This document shows positions 1 to 15,400 of a DNA stretch of 64,000 nucleotides, one piece after another. The translations under genes were made by a program, and so were the position numbers. The notes beneath the pieces are model-generated. The model did no database searches. It saw only the letters and a program-made list of their open reading frames with translations, and was not told where the DNA came from. The stretch comes from Sipunculus nudus (lineage: Eukaryota; Annelida; Sipuncula; Golfingiida; Sipunculidae): NCBI GenBank assembly GCA_026874595.1, contig CM049314.1:15618729-15682728 (forward strand), in the 5' to 3' direction. Every line of letters begins with the position of its first letter. Within the stretch, counting starts at the first letter, position 1.

Positions 1-344
1 TAGAACACAGTACATGGGGTCACATTCACCATGTATTCTGAGGCAAAATACTCCTTCAAAACAGAGGGCAAATTACACACAGAACACAGTACATTGGGTC
101 ACACTCATCCTGTTATCTGAGGCAAAATACTCCATCAAAACAGAGGGCAAATCACACACAGAACACAGTACATTGGGTCACACTCACTCTGTATCTGTGG
201 CAAAATACTCCATCAAAACAGAGGGCAAATCACACACAGAACACAGTACATGGGGTCACACTCACCCTGTAATCTGAGGCAAAATACTCCATCAAAACTG
301 AGGGCAAATCACACACAGAACACAGTACATGGGGTCATACTCAC
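1..344. repeat. 79-bp exon-edge array at MIPEP exon 13 donor
   Basis: Four further units of 79 bp lie left of exon 13 (the shared CACAGTACAT falls at 6, 85, 164, 242 and 321). On the minus strand each unit holds about 42 bases of the exon 13 end, coding for [13 protein letters not shown] or near variants, followed by a GGTGAGT-type donor or a mutated one. The copies start just after the zinc-ligand Glu codon. The array runs off the window edge. Confidence 0.92.
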
Positions 345-415
345 CCTGTAATCTGAGGCAAAATACTCCATCAAAACAGAGGGCACTTCAGCAAAATCTG
401 TAGAACATCGGGTAC
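345..415 (-). CDS. MIPEP: MIPEP exon 13 with third zinc ligand
   Basis: Two bases plus 23 codons, [20 protein letters not shown] then DYR. The Glu of FAEVPS falls 29 residues after the first zinc His, the spacing of the third M3 zinc ligand. The acceptor is AATAG|GT and the donor AGG|GTGAGT, next to the next exon's expected start in phase 0. Exon 14 is not in the window. Confidence 0.93.
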
Positions 416-3400
416 CTATTTCGTTTTACAAAAAACATAAAAGATTAGAAAAGATATCATACATTATTTGCAAACATTTGATAAAAATAATCTCAGAATA
501 ATATATACAGAGGGGAACCTCTCAAGATAATATATGGAGAGTGGCACTTCTCAGGATAAATTAAACAGAGTGAGAACCTCTCAGGAAAATATATACCAAG
601 TGGAACCCCTCAGTATAATATATACAGAATAGAAACCCTCAGGATAATATATACAGAGTAGAACCTCTCAGGATAATATATACAGAGTGGAACCTCTCCG
701 GATAATATATACGGAGTGAAACCTGTCAGGATAATATATACAGAATAGAACCTGTCATCTAATACTTATAAAAGGAATTCGGTTCACGTTTGTTCGCAGT
801 GTTCTCTATATCCGCGTTGTGTACAATATTGTGCCATACATCATTTTAAAGGTAATTATCCCCGCAGTGACATAGGCGATATGAAAATAAATAATCTTTA
901 ATTTACATATAATTTTGAGTGATTTTTCCGTTTTTTACCGAGCACAGCCGAACTGCCTTAGGCAATCACCGGAATGCGTGCATCGTGGTCACTTAACCAC
1001 TAACACTAAGGACTATTGTTCATATGAATAACGCTTGCTTTTAATGAGGGATTTGACCCACGTGCGTGGACAGTAAAAGAGAAAAAAACATGTTTCTCGC
1101 TTTATGAAAAGGAGAGTTCAACCCAGGAGGATTAATGACAAAACCTAATTCAAGGTCCCAGTTTCAGGAACAGGGCTTAGGTGGTGTCGGGGATGTCAGG
1201 CCTCACATCAACCTATTCTTTATACGACCAACGATAGAAACCAGTCAAATATCAACAAAACACTGTATGCCTCCGCGTCTCATTACTGTTCGCAATGTAA
1301 ACCATCACTGACCAGGTATTCAAGGTAAACCGTGATACCGGGATATGATTTTTGCCACGAGCACAGCGCCACAAAATAACAGTAAAAACTATTTGTACAT
1401 ATCGTATTCTGAGAGTATCCCACTAAAAATCTATATTGTCTTTTAACTTTTATAATTAAAATTGAGCCAACATTCAATATCTCAGTAAATATATCTCCAA
1501 AACCGCGGTAAAAAGCCCGGTATACCAGGTTTATCAGCTAGTGATAATATATACAAAATTGAACCCCTCAGGATAATATATACAGTGGAACCTCTCAGGA
1601 TAATATAAACAGAGTGGAACCTGTAAAGATAATATATACAGAATTGAACCTGTAAGGATGATATATACAGAGTGGGACCTCTCAGGACAATATATACAGA
1701 CTGGAACCTCTAAGGATAATATATACAGAGTGAAACCTGTCATGATAATATATACAGATAGTAACCTCTCAGGATAATATATACAGAGTGGAACCTGTTT
1801 TTCTGTTATCTTCAACATAAAAATATACAGCTTACACATTTTTATCAGATTAAAGAAGCAATATTAGTACAGGTAATTCACAAATCATGTACATCAAAGA
1901 AGACATTTTATATTAAAACATCATGTTCATAATTTCACAGAAAAAATTCACACATTTATATATGTAACAAGTAACCCGGGGTAATGACACTCAGCTGAGT
2001 ATGACATTACAGCCTAACATTCACTACATGAATTTTATCACCTAAAAACCTAACTGAGATCACCTTTAAGTGATCAATACCTTTGACCATTTCTGACACC
2101 AATTTCCACATGGTTCTTCCTTAAGTGATGGGTCACACATCTGTTAAGACAGAATTCAATCAAAGCTGGTCAATACAGGTTGTTAATGAGAAGAATAAAA
2201 TTTCTGAAGAACCGATTTTAGCAATTTTGTTCAAGTGTTGCATTCTGAGATACATATGTTAACTAGAACATGCAGATACAACACATGGGGAGCTCCCCCA
2301 AACTGAGTAAGAATATTCAATATTTCTGCAGATTAACCTTGAAGATCAAGGCCACCAATATTGAAACTCTTCCAAGAAACTGGCTGAGACAAATCGTATG
2401 TCAAATCTAAGGAAACTATGCAAAAGTTCCACAATGATGGAGTTCACAAGCTGATATTTTGGGAGATTTGACCTGGTCACCAGTTTCTCAGCTTATCTGA
2501 ATAATGGTTGAAACAATTTGTGTATAAAATTCAGGGAAATATACAATACTTAAAGAATTAGAAGAGTCTAACGTTAATGGTTTTGAAAAATAACATTTTC
2601 ACTGTATAGCTCACAGAATATTGGACACTGTGACCTAGTTTCTGGTTTCCAAAGAGAATTCCCTTGGACTTCCATGAATGCTGAGAGGTTACTGGGTTAA
2701 GCAGTTATGAACTGAACACCATCTACAAACATCACTCCTGAAATACTGGCATGTATGCAAAAAGTACTTTAGGTGGTGCCACCTGTCTCGTATATGACAA
2801 AGCTATCTGAGATGCATAGACATGCACAATTTCAGGCTGATATATCAAATCCCTCTTGAGAAATAAACTTGGACATACATTGTGCAAAAAATCATTGTTG
2901 GTGGGGACACCAGTCTTGTGTTAGTGAAAGCCATCAAAGATTCATTGGCAAGCCAAAATTCAGGCTGATACATCAAACTTCTCAGTCAGGTGCACTCAGA
3001 TGACCAAGCTCAATTTGAGAAGGCAGTTGCCCTAATGTGAACAGAAACTAATGTGCAGGTGCAGCTACTGCACTGACTGAACTCTTGACCTGTTGCCTAA
3101 TCTGATACGGTTGGCAGTCTGTCAAAGCTATAAATAGATACAGACTGAAACTTTGCCTGTTGCTAAATCTGAAATAGTTGGCAGTCTGCCAAGCCATTTA
3201 CAGATACAGACAAAGTCTTGATCTGTTGCCAAATCTGTTTATACATACTGAAAGACTTTTGCTGCAATGTTTTTTTCATCGTGACATGATGATAAGATTT
3301 TTTTATCAAAAATGTTTCGAATAATAATAGATGCCATTTAAAAGCAAAATCAGAATACAGGTATATTTTATTCATGGTTTTATCCTACACATAAGCTGGA

Positions 3401-6400
3401 TCTGGACACAAATTATTTATGTTGCTTGTACAGCTCCGCTTATAAACATTTATACTACAATAAATCTATTAGCTTTGTTTACCAAACTATCTCAGTTTTT
3501 TCACTGTTAAATGTCCAATAATTCAGCCAAAAATCATTACAGTAAACTTTAACAAAGGCCACATAAGAATCACTTTTGAGCAATATTACTGAATTTAAAA
3601 GAAGAAGACTATTGCTCTCAGTTTGATATAGGCTTACTTGGCCATAAGACCTATTTCAGCTTTCCAGGGCTCTACCAATAATTAATTGAGAGAACCCTTA
3701 CCTCGGATAATTATTGTGAAAAATTAAACCATTAGGTTTGACAGCTTCATCAAAAAAACTTTTTAAAGTAGCACTAGAACCTGAAAGGGGGTAAAAAAAG
3801 AGGTTTTTGCCCTTAAGAAATTAGTTGATGTAGGTGGTGCACCAATACCTTAATTTCAAATATGACTCACGTGACCAACATTTGCATAAAATTTGGTGAT
3901 GATAGCTCCAGCCTTTTTCGAAATTGTAATTTCAGTATGCTTTTTTGAAGAAATGACTAAGTTCAGCTTCCTGTAACTCAGCCAAAAATCATTGAACTGG
4001 AACCATTCAAACAAACTTGAGAGAAATTGATTCAGGGACTATTTCTGTGAAATGCTGAACAACTTTGCAGGAAAATTTCATAGGAGAATATTTTTTATTT
4101 TTTTTTTAGTTTTTAACCTATAAAATCTAGATAAATGCAGATAGCAAAAAATTAAGCAAAATTCCGCTGATTTTTTAAGATGACTGATTTTTGCATAAAA
4201 TCTGGCGATGCAAGCTCCTGCTGTTTTTGAGATAGTATGGGTTAACGTACCTATGATTGGACAACACCAGATCATGGCATAAGCTCACAGGTTTGCTAAA
4301 AATGTATAACAAATATGATACTTTATATGACTTTTAAATTATTATGCTCTACAGGAACTTATTCCTTAATTTCTTACCTGTGACATGTTGAAACTTCGTC
4401 CGCCCAAGCATAGAATGCATGGCATGACCAAACTCGTGGAACAGGTTCTCCACCATGCCTGGGGTTAACAGAGTAGGAACCCCACCCCTTGGGGGGGAGA
4501 TATTGAGCATTAAGACCACCACTGGAAGCTGAGAGAAGAAAGAATGAAAATCCTATTGAGGAATACTGGTTATGGTAATTTTAAACTGATGATGGGCTTA
4601 AAGTTGTAATGAGTGATCTGTTTTAATTAAAATAAATACAGTGATAAATTTATGATACGATCCAAGGCATACAAGTAATAAACTCTGTATGAGTCAAGAA
4701 TATAAAGTATGTGATATTATTCATGTACAAAATAAACTATAAAAAAAGAAATATATAAGATTGAGTGTCTCAAACAAAAAAATAGCAAGCCTTTAAAAAC
4801 TTGGTAAACACAAGGTCTCACTTTGGACTGGAACTAGAGTATGTAGTTTTCAATGTTGATCATGTGTACAACAGGTTTCGGATTCAATGGGGATTTTTAC
4901 CACAATGCCAAGCTTCAAAGATTGATTTTGGTTCTGTTAAATTCCATTCTCTTTTCTTAATTTATTATCTTGGTGCCCTGTTCCAAAGATGAAATGCTTA
5001 TTCAACATAATACAGATATCTCTTTGATAAAGAGACTGACTGGTTACAAACTGACTGGTTACAAAATGACTGGTTACAATTACCTGGTAGGAACCGTCTT
5101 CCTTTTCTCTTCCTCCTTGGATCATGAAGTGACAATCCTGTATAACAAAATGAGGATCATGAACTGGCAATCCTGTACAAGCTAAATGAGGATCATGAAG
5201 TAACAATCCTGTACAAGCAAAATGAGAATCATGAAGTTACAATCCTGTACAAGCAAAATAAGGGCCATGAAATGATCCGGTACAAGCAAAAAAAAAAAGA
5301 AAATGAAGCAAAAATCAGGTACGAGCAAAACAAGGAAGTGACATCATGAAGTGACAATCCATATGCAAGAAAAATGAGGATCATGAATTGGCAATCCTGT
5401 ACAAGCTAAACAAGGATCATGAAGTAACAATCCTGTACAAGCAAAATGAGAATCATGAAGTTACAATCCTGTACAAGCAAAATGAGAATCATGAAGTTAC
5501 AATCCTGTACAAGCAAAATGAGAATCATGAAGTTACAATCCTGTACAAGCAAAATAAGGGCCATGAAATGATCTGGTACAAGCAAAAAAAAAGAACATGA
5601 AGCAAAATTCAGGTACAAGCAAAACAAGGATCATGAAGTGACAATCCATATGCAAGAAAAATGAGGATCATGAATTGGCAATCCTGTACAAGCTAAACAA
5701 GGATCATGAAGTGAAAATCCTGTACAAGCAAAATGAGGATCATGAAGTGACAATCCTATAAAAGAAAAATGAGTAAAGTATTCAGCAAAACATCTGGTTA
5801 ACCCAAACCTTGTTGAACAAATCAATTGTAACTATGCAGGGCTTGGTGATAAATGATTAATTATCATAAATCATTACAAGAAGATAGTACCAGCAGATAC
5901 AATAACCTATCATTAATGATAATGAGGTGATAATCACAATCATAATGCATGGCAAGATGATTATACCAGCAGAAACAATAACCTTTGATTCGAGATCAGA
6001 TGTTACCCTGACCAAGTGTCATTCATGGTCAAAACTTGGACACAGCCATTGAAGCAGTAAAGCCGGGCTCACACTTCAGACTGAAGTCAGCAAACACCAG
6101 TCTTCATGCAGAAATCTGCTTGTGTGAACGGGTCAAAGACATAGGTTGGGCAATGTAACTGATCCTTTTCCTGATGTCGGGGAGGAATAGAGCTTGGTCC
6201 TATTCTCAATGACACATCTGTGTTTACATTAGGCCTTAATGAGGTTTTAATGAGTTACATGGCATAGATCCACTGGGTGTACAGCCAAAAAGGGAAGATT
6301 ACAGCTATAATCGTGAAATTAGAGGTAATATAAGGACCAACAGTTTGTATTTTCTCAGTCTTTGGCATTATTATATTAATCATTGATATTTGATATTGTT

Positions 6401-9400
6401 TCCTATTTATTCAGGATCAGATTTAAGAATTGATTAAACTTTACAGTAGTTTATTTCAGTGAGATCTGTTCTGAATAAAAATTAAGAGAGGCACAAATAA
6501 AAACAATCACTGACAAAAATTTAATTTTAAGTTCCACTTTATTGCTTTAAATGAGAAATACTGTATATACATAAAGAAATATTTGGTTAGTACATATTTC
6601 AGCTAATTATCTACCTTTACTACGGTATAATAATTCCATTAATTTTGAAAATCCTGGTTAACATTACTGGATACAGGTCTGTGTAAAAAAAGTGTAATTC
6701 TCATTAACTCAGTATTCCATTACATTGTGAATATTATTTTTTTAACAAGTGATTTATAAATATAAATTTCCTATATAAAATTATCTTCATACCATTTCAC
6801 CTTTTCAAATCATTATACTGCCATTCACACTCTTAAGTAATTTTAAAATATTCACCAGATTAATTTACATATTTTATTCGTTCTATTTACTTCCTTTAAG
6901 TTTAGCTCATACCAAATGGGATATACACATGCATGTCCACTGACACAAATCTGCAGTCTGAACACTCTGTCAGAAGACTCATTAAGTGACCACTGGCCAG
7001 GGTCTGCAAGCACATGTCTGTAGTGTGAACCCGGCTTAACATGTGACATGTCAGATATCCTCACATCCATGGACGCATAAACATGTGACATGTCTGACAT
7101 CTTCTAAGCCGTGAAAGCATGAACAGGTGACATGTCTGACAGCCTCACAACCACATGCATGAACAGGTGACATGTCTGACAGCCTTACAACCACATGCAT
7201 GAACAGGTGACATGTCTGACCGCCTCACAATCACAAAGCATGAACAGGTGACATGTCTGACAGCCTCACAACCACAAAGCATGAACAGGTGACATGTCTG
7301 ACAGCCTCACAGCCATGAAGGCATGAAAATACCTGGTGAGGCTAGAGGTAGGCTAGTGAATGACTACTGAAGATGACATACCTGATGAGGCTAAAGGTAG
7401 GATAGTGAATGACTACTGAAGATGACATACCTGGTGAGGTTAGAGGTAGGCTAGTGAATTATAATGGAAGCTGACATACCTGATGAGGCTAAAGGTAGGA
7501 TAGTGAATGAATACTGAAGATGACATCTACTGAAGATGACATACATCGTGAGGTTAGAGGTAGGCTAGTGAATGACAATGGAAGATGACATACCTGATGA
7601 GGCTAAAGGTAGGATAGTGAATGACTACTGAAGATGACATACATCATGAGGTTAGAGGTAGGCTAGTAAATGACGATGGAAGATGACATACCTGGTGAGG
7701 CTTGAAGTAGGCTAGTGAATGACTTCTGAAGATGCAGACCTGATGAGGCTAAAGGTAGGATAGTGAATAACGATGGAAGATGACATACCTTGTGAGGCTA
7801 GAAGTAGGCTAGTGAATGACTACTGAAGATGACATATCTGGTGAGGTTAGAGGTAGGCTAGTGAATGACGATGGAATATGACATACCTGGTGAGGTTAGA
7901 GGTAGGCTAGTGAATGACAATGGAAGATGAAAATACCTGGTGAGGCTAGAAGTAGGCTAGTGACTGATTATTGAAGATGACATACCTGGTGAGGTTAGAG
8001 GTAGGCTAGTGAATGAAAATGGAAGATGACATACCTGGTTAGGCTAGACGTAGGCTAGTGAATGACTACTGAAGATAACATACCTGGTAAGGCTACAGGT
8101 GGGCTAGTGAATGACTACTGAAGATGACATACCTGGTGAGGCTAGAGATAGGCTAGTGGGTGACTACTGAAGATGACATACCTGATGAGGCTAGAGGGAG
8201 GCTAGGGAATGATAACTGAAGATGACTTACCTGGTGAGGCTAGAGGAAGTCAAGTGAATGACTACTGAAGGTGACATACCTGATGAGGCTAAAGGTAGGA
8301 TAGTGAATGACTACTGAAGATGACATACCTGGTGATGCTAGGGGTAGGCTAATGAATGATAACTGAAGATGACTTACCTGATGAGGCTTGCCTAATCGTT
8401 CAAAGAAATCACAGTATATGTATCCCAGCACGCCTTCTGTTTCATGCTCCACTGCCTGGAATTGGTCAAAGGGATTAAATTAAATGGCAACATGACTGTA
8501 ATATGTTAATTTTCATACCTAATTAAGAAAGACAGGAGATAACATGGACTGGCACATTTGTTTAAACTGATTTAAGACTTATTCTGGATATATGGCCACA
8601 CCTAGCCTAGCAGTTCCAAACTCAGTTATATCCATTGAGACATGGGAATACATTTTATTTTACATATTTTAGTGGCACACATAATAACAACAACCTGGCA
8701 GGTTTGGGAATTACACACAGGTTAAATAAATACACCAGGTAATGGACACTAGATGAAACAACAAACGAGAAAAAGATATACCATTGATGTAATTTGGCAT
8801 TCTCAAAAAATGAGGAAAAAAGTGAGTTAAAAATTACAGGTATATATAGGTATCACCACAAGTCTTTAGTACCTAATGCATATGTCCATAATCAATAAGT
8901 TAAGCAAGGATTATGACAATCCACACATTAGTTATTAAGAAATACAGCAAGTTTTGTATCAAATTTTAAAATTATTCTGGGGTACACAAACAAGCCCCAT
9001 AACTTTAAGGATTTAGGTCACAGTGAGCTAGTTTCAGGTTTCCAAGGATATTTTTTCTGGACCTCAATGGATATACAATTAGAAGTTTCTATATGCAATA
9101 GTTACTATCTGTGCCAAACTAATGGATGGCTGGAGAGATGGATGGATGATAGAAAAAGGGTGATCACTATAGGATTACTAAAACAAACTACAGATCCCTT
9201 CCCCATTAACCGTCCATTATGATTTCAAGTTGAATAATGTTCTACTTTACACACATGGACAAAGCCTATGCCACCTGATGCTGTTCTGTTCAACCACTAA
9301 GACTCAATGAAGCATTCATGTTTTTGTTTTATGGTACATGTTACTTTTAACACCACTCATCACATGACTTACTAGCTTGTGGACCTCGTGTGACCACACT

Positions 9401-12400
9401 TCCCCATACTCCGGTTTACAGTGGACAAGTCTGACACCAAAGAGATGAGAAAACAGGTAGGACAGTCCGTCCATACAGCAGCCCAGGGAGAAATACGGCA
9501 TCACATCCGCACTGTTGATCTGACACCTAAAATGATGGAACTTTTATTTTAACTGTGTGTGTATCTCTGTATGCAAGATATATACAAAGAAGGGCACAAT
9601 AGATTTTCAAGAGAAGTCATGAAACATTTGAATGTTGGTGTCAATATGGACAAAAACATAATCAGGCTTATTTCAACAGGTCTACTAGGGTATAAGAAAG
9701 ATGCATTGTGTTGACATCATATTCAATGCTGTAACTGCACGACCCAAATAACACACAGCATGATACTGTGTGACTCAGATAACATACAGCATGATACTGT
9801 GTGACTCACATAACATACAGCATGATACTGTGTGACTCACATAACATACAGCATGGTACTGTGTGACTCACATAACATACAGCATGATACTGTGTGACTC
9901 AGATAACATACAGCATGATACTGTGTGACTCAGATAACATACAGCATGATACTGTGTGACTCACATAACATACAGCATGATACTGTGCGACTCAGATAAC
10001 ATACAGCATGATACTGTGTGACCCAGATAACATACAGCATGATACTGTGCGACTCAGATAACAAACAGCATGATACTGTGCGACTCAGATAACATACAGC
10101 ATGATACTGTGTGAATCAGATAACATACAGCATGATACTGTGTGACTCACATAACATACAGCATGATACTGTGTGACTCAGATAACATACAGCATGATAC
10201 TGTGTGACTCAGATAACATACAGCATGATACTGTGTGAATCAGATAACATACAGCATGATACTGTGTGACTCACATAACATACAGCATGATACTGTGTGA
10301 CTCAGATAACATACAGCATGATACTGTGTGACTCACATAACATACAGCATGATACTGTGTGACTCAGATAACATACAGCATGATACTGTGTGACTCACAT
10401 AACATACAGCATGATACTGTGTGACTCACATAACATACAGAATGATACTGTATGAATCAGATAAAATACAGCATGATACTGTGTGAAATATAGCATGATA
10501 CTGTGTGAATCAGATAACATACAGCATGATACTGTGTGACTCACATAACATACAGCATGATACTGTGTGACTCAGATAACATACAGCATGATACTGTATG
10601 CCTCAGATAACATACAGCATGATACTGTGTGACTCAGATAACATACAGCATGATACTGTGTGACTCACATAACATACAGCATGATACTGTGTGACTCAGA
10701 TAACATACAGCATGATACTGTGTGACTCAGATAACATACAGCATGATACTGTGTGACTCAGATAACATACAGAATGATACTGTATGAATCAGATAAAATA
10801 CAGCATGATACTGTGTGACTCACATAACATACAGCATGATACTGTGTGAATCAGATAACATACAGCATGATACTGTGTGACTCACATAACATATAGCATG
10901 ATACTGTGTGACTCAGATAACATACAGCCTGATACTGTGTGACTCACATAACATATAGCATGATAATGTGTGAATCAGATAACATACAGCATGATACTGT
11001 GTGACTCACATAACATACAGCATGATACTGTGTGACTCAGATAACATACAGCATGATACTGTGTGACTCACATAACATACAGCATGATACTGTGTGACTC
11101 AGATAACATACAGCATGATACTGTATGACTCAGATAACATACAGCATGATGCTGTGTCACTCACATAACATACAGAATGTTAATGTGAGACTCACACAAC
11201 ATAAAGCATTGTACTGTGTGACTCCGATTACATACAGCGTGATACTGTGTGACGCAGATAACATACAGCATTGTACTGTGTGACTCACATAACATACAGC
11301 ATGATACTGTGTGACTCAGATAACATACAGCATGATACTGTGTGACTCAGATAACATACAGCATGATACTTTGTGACCCAGATTACATACAGCATGATAC
11401 TGTGTGACTCAGATAACATACAGCATGATACTGTGTGAATCAGATAACATACAGCATGATACTGTGTGACTCACATAACATACAGCATGATACTGTGTGA
11501 CTCAGATAACATACAGCATGATACTGTGTGACTCAGATAACATACAGCATGATACTGTGTGAATCAGATAACATACAGCATGATACTGTGTGACTCACAT
11601 AACATACAGCATGATACTGTGTGACTCAGATAACATACAGCATGATACTGTGTGACTCACATAACATACAGCATGATACTGTGTGACTCAGATAACATAC
11701 AGCATGATACTGTGTGACTCACATAACATACAGCATGATACTGTGTGACTCACATAACATACAGAATGATACTGTATGAATCAGATAAAATACAGCATGA
11801 TACTGTGTGAAATATAGCATGATACTGTGTGAATCAGATAACATACAGCATGATACTGTGTGACTCACATAACATACAGCATGATACTGTGTGACTCAGA
11901 TAACATACAGCATGATACTGTATGACTCAGATAACATACAGCATGATACTGTGTGACTCAGATAACATACAGCATGATACTGTGTGACTCACATAACATA
12001 CAGCATGATACTGTGTGACTCACATAACATACAGCATGATACTGTGTGACTCAGATAACATACAGCATGATACTGTGTGACTCACATAACATACAGAATG
12101 ATACTGTATGAATCAGATAAAATACAGCATGATACTGTGTGACTCACATAACATACAGCATGATACTGTGTGAATCAGATAACATACAGCATGATACTGT
12201 GTGACTCACATAACATATAGCATGATACTGTGTGACTCAGATAACATACAGCCTGATACTGTGTGACTCACATAACATATAGCATGATACTGTGTGAATC
12301 AGATAACATACAGCATGATACTGTGTGACTCACATAACATACAGCATGATACTGTGTGACTCAGATAACATACAGCATGATACTGTGTGACTCACATAAC

Positions 12401-15400
12401 ATACAGCATGATACTGTGTGACTCAGATAACATACAGCATGATACTGTATGACTCAGATAACATACAGCATGATGCTGTGTCACTCACATAACATACAGA
12501 ATGTTAATGTGAGACTCACACAACATAAAGCATTGTACTGTGTGACTCCGATTACATACAGCGTGATACTGTGTGACTCAGATAACATACAGCATTGTAC
12601 TGTGTGACTCACATAACATACAGCATGATACTGTGTGACTCAGATAACATACAGCATGATACTGTGTGACTCAGATAACATACAGCATGATACTGTGTGA
12701 CTCAGATTACATACAGCATGATACTGTGTGACTCAGATAACATACAGCATGATACTGTGTGACTCAGATAACATACAGCATGATACTGTGTGAATCAGAT
12801 AACATACAGCATAATACTGTGTGACTCACATCACATACAGCATGATACTGTGCGACTCAGATAACATACAGCGTGATACTGTATGAATCAGATAACATAC
12901 AAAATGATACTGTGTGACTCAGATAACATACAGCATGATACTGTGTGACTCAGATAACATACAGCATGATACTGTGTGACTCACATAACATACAGCATGA
13001 TACTGTGTGACTCAGATAACATACAGCATGATACTGTGTGACTCAGATAACATACAGCATGATACTGTGTGACTCAGATAACATACAGCATGATATTGTG
13101 TGACTCAGATAACATACAGCATGATACTGTGTGACTCAGATAACATACAGCATGATACTGTGTGACTCAGATAACATACAGCATGATACTGTGTGACTCA
13201 GATAACATACACCATGATACTGTGTGACTCACATAACATACACCATGGTACTGTGTGACTCACATAACATACAGCATGATACTGTGTGACTCAGATAACA
13301 TACAGCATGATACTGTGTGACTCACATAACATACAGCATGATACTGTGTGACTCACATAACATACAGCATGATACTGTGCGACTCAGATAACATACAGCA
13401 TGATACTGTGCGACTCAGATAACATACAGCATGATACTGTGCGACTCAGATAACATACAGCATGATACTGTGCGACTCAGATAACATACAGCATGATACT
13501 GTGTGAATCAGATAACATACAGCATGATACTGTGTGACTCACATAACATACAGCATGATACTGTGTGACTCAGATAACATACAGCATGATACTGTGTGAC
13601 TCAGATAACATACAGCATGATACTGTGTGAATCAGATAACATACAGCATGATACTGTGTGACTCACATAACATACAGCATGATACTGTGTGACTCAGATA
13701 ACATACAGCATGATACTGTGTGACTCACATAACATACAGCATGATACTGTGTGACTCAGATAACATACAGCATGATACTGTGTGACTCACATAACATACA
13801 GCATGATACTGTGTGACTCACATAACATACAGAATGATACTGTATGAATCAGATAAAATACAGCATGATACTGTGTGAAATATAGCATGATACTGTGTGA
13901 ATCAGATAACATACAGCATGATACTGTGTGACTCACATAACATACAGCATGATACTGTGTGACTCAGATAACATACAGCATGATACTATATGACTCAGAT
14001 AACATACAGCATGATACTGTGTGACTCAGATAACATACAGCATGATACTGTGTGACTCACATAACATACAGCATGATACTGTGTGACTCACATAACATAC
14101 AGCATGATACTGTGTGACTCAGATAACATACAGCATGATACTGTGTGACTCACATAACATACAGAATGATACTGTATGAATCAGATAAAATACAGCATGA
14201 TACTGTGTGACTCACATAACATACAGCATGATACTGTGTGAATCAGATAACATACAGCATGATACTGTGTGACTCAAAAAACATATAGCATGATACTGTG
14301 TGACTCAGATAACATACAGCATGATACTGTGTGACTCACATAACATACAGCATGATACTGTGTGACTCAGATAACATACAGCATGATACTGTATGACTCA
14401 GATAACATACAGCATGATGCTGTGTCACTCACATAACATACAGAATGTTAATGTGAGACTCACACAACATAAAGCATTGTACTGTGTGACTCCGATTACA
14501 TACAGCGTGATACTGTGTGACTCAGATAACATACAGCATTGTACTGTGTGACTCACATAACATACAGCATGATACTGTGTGACTCAGATAACATACAGCA
14601 TGATACTGTGTGACTCAGATAACATACAGCATGATACTGTGTGACTCAGATTACATACAGCATGATACTGTGTGACTCGGATAACATACAGCATGATACT
14701 GTGTGACTCAGATAACATACAGCATGATACTGTGTGAATCAGATAACATACAGCATAATACTGTGTGACTCACATCACATACAGCATGATACTGTGCGAC
14801 TCAGATAACATACAGCATGATACTGTATGAATCAGATAACATACAAAATGATACGGTGTGACTCAGATAACATACAGCATGATACTGTGCGACTCAGACA
14901 ACATACAGCATGATACTGAGCAACTTAGATATCTCAAAGCATAATACTGTGTAACTCAATATACTGTGTGATATTGTGTGACTCAGATAACACACAGGGT
15001 GATACTGTGCGACTCAGCATACACTGTGATACTATGTGACTAAGTAACACACAGCATGATGTTGTGTAACTCATCATTCTGTGTGATACTGACAATTATC
15101 CTTTTTTTCTGTAGTACACACACACATATTCAAAATAACAACCCACCTTTGTTGCCTGGCAACACCGCTGTAGTAAGGTGGGTCCCAGGGCATGACCACT
15201 TTTGCCCCGGGTACCTGAGACTTTTTTAGTTTTAATATTTCTGCGAAGTCTTGGTCTGCTAGAGGCCTTATCTGTTCTGCCAGTGTTGTCAAAAAGTCAA
15301 CCACATTTTCTGGAATTTAATTTCAGTTCATCTCATGAGCCTTTGAAGGAAACATCAAGCATGTATAAAAAACACTGGTTTATCAGTTAGGTGTCAGCAT

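Noticed and set aside
9728-15085. CRISPR-like array
   Set aside because: Repeats are contiguous 31-bp monomers without unique spacers, in a eukaryotic intron.
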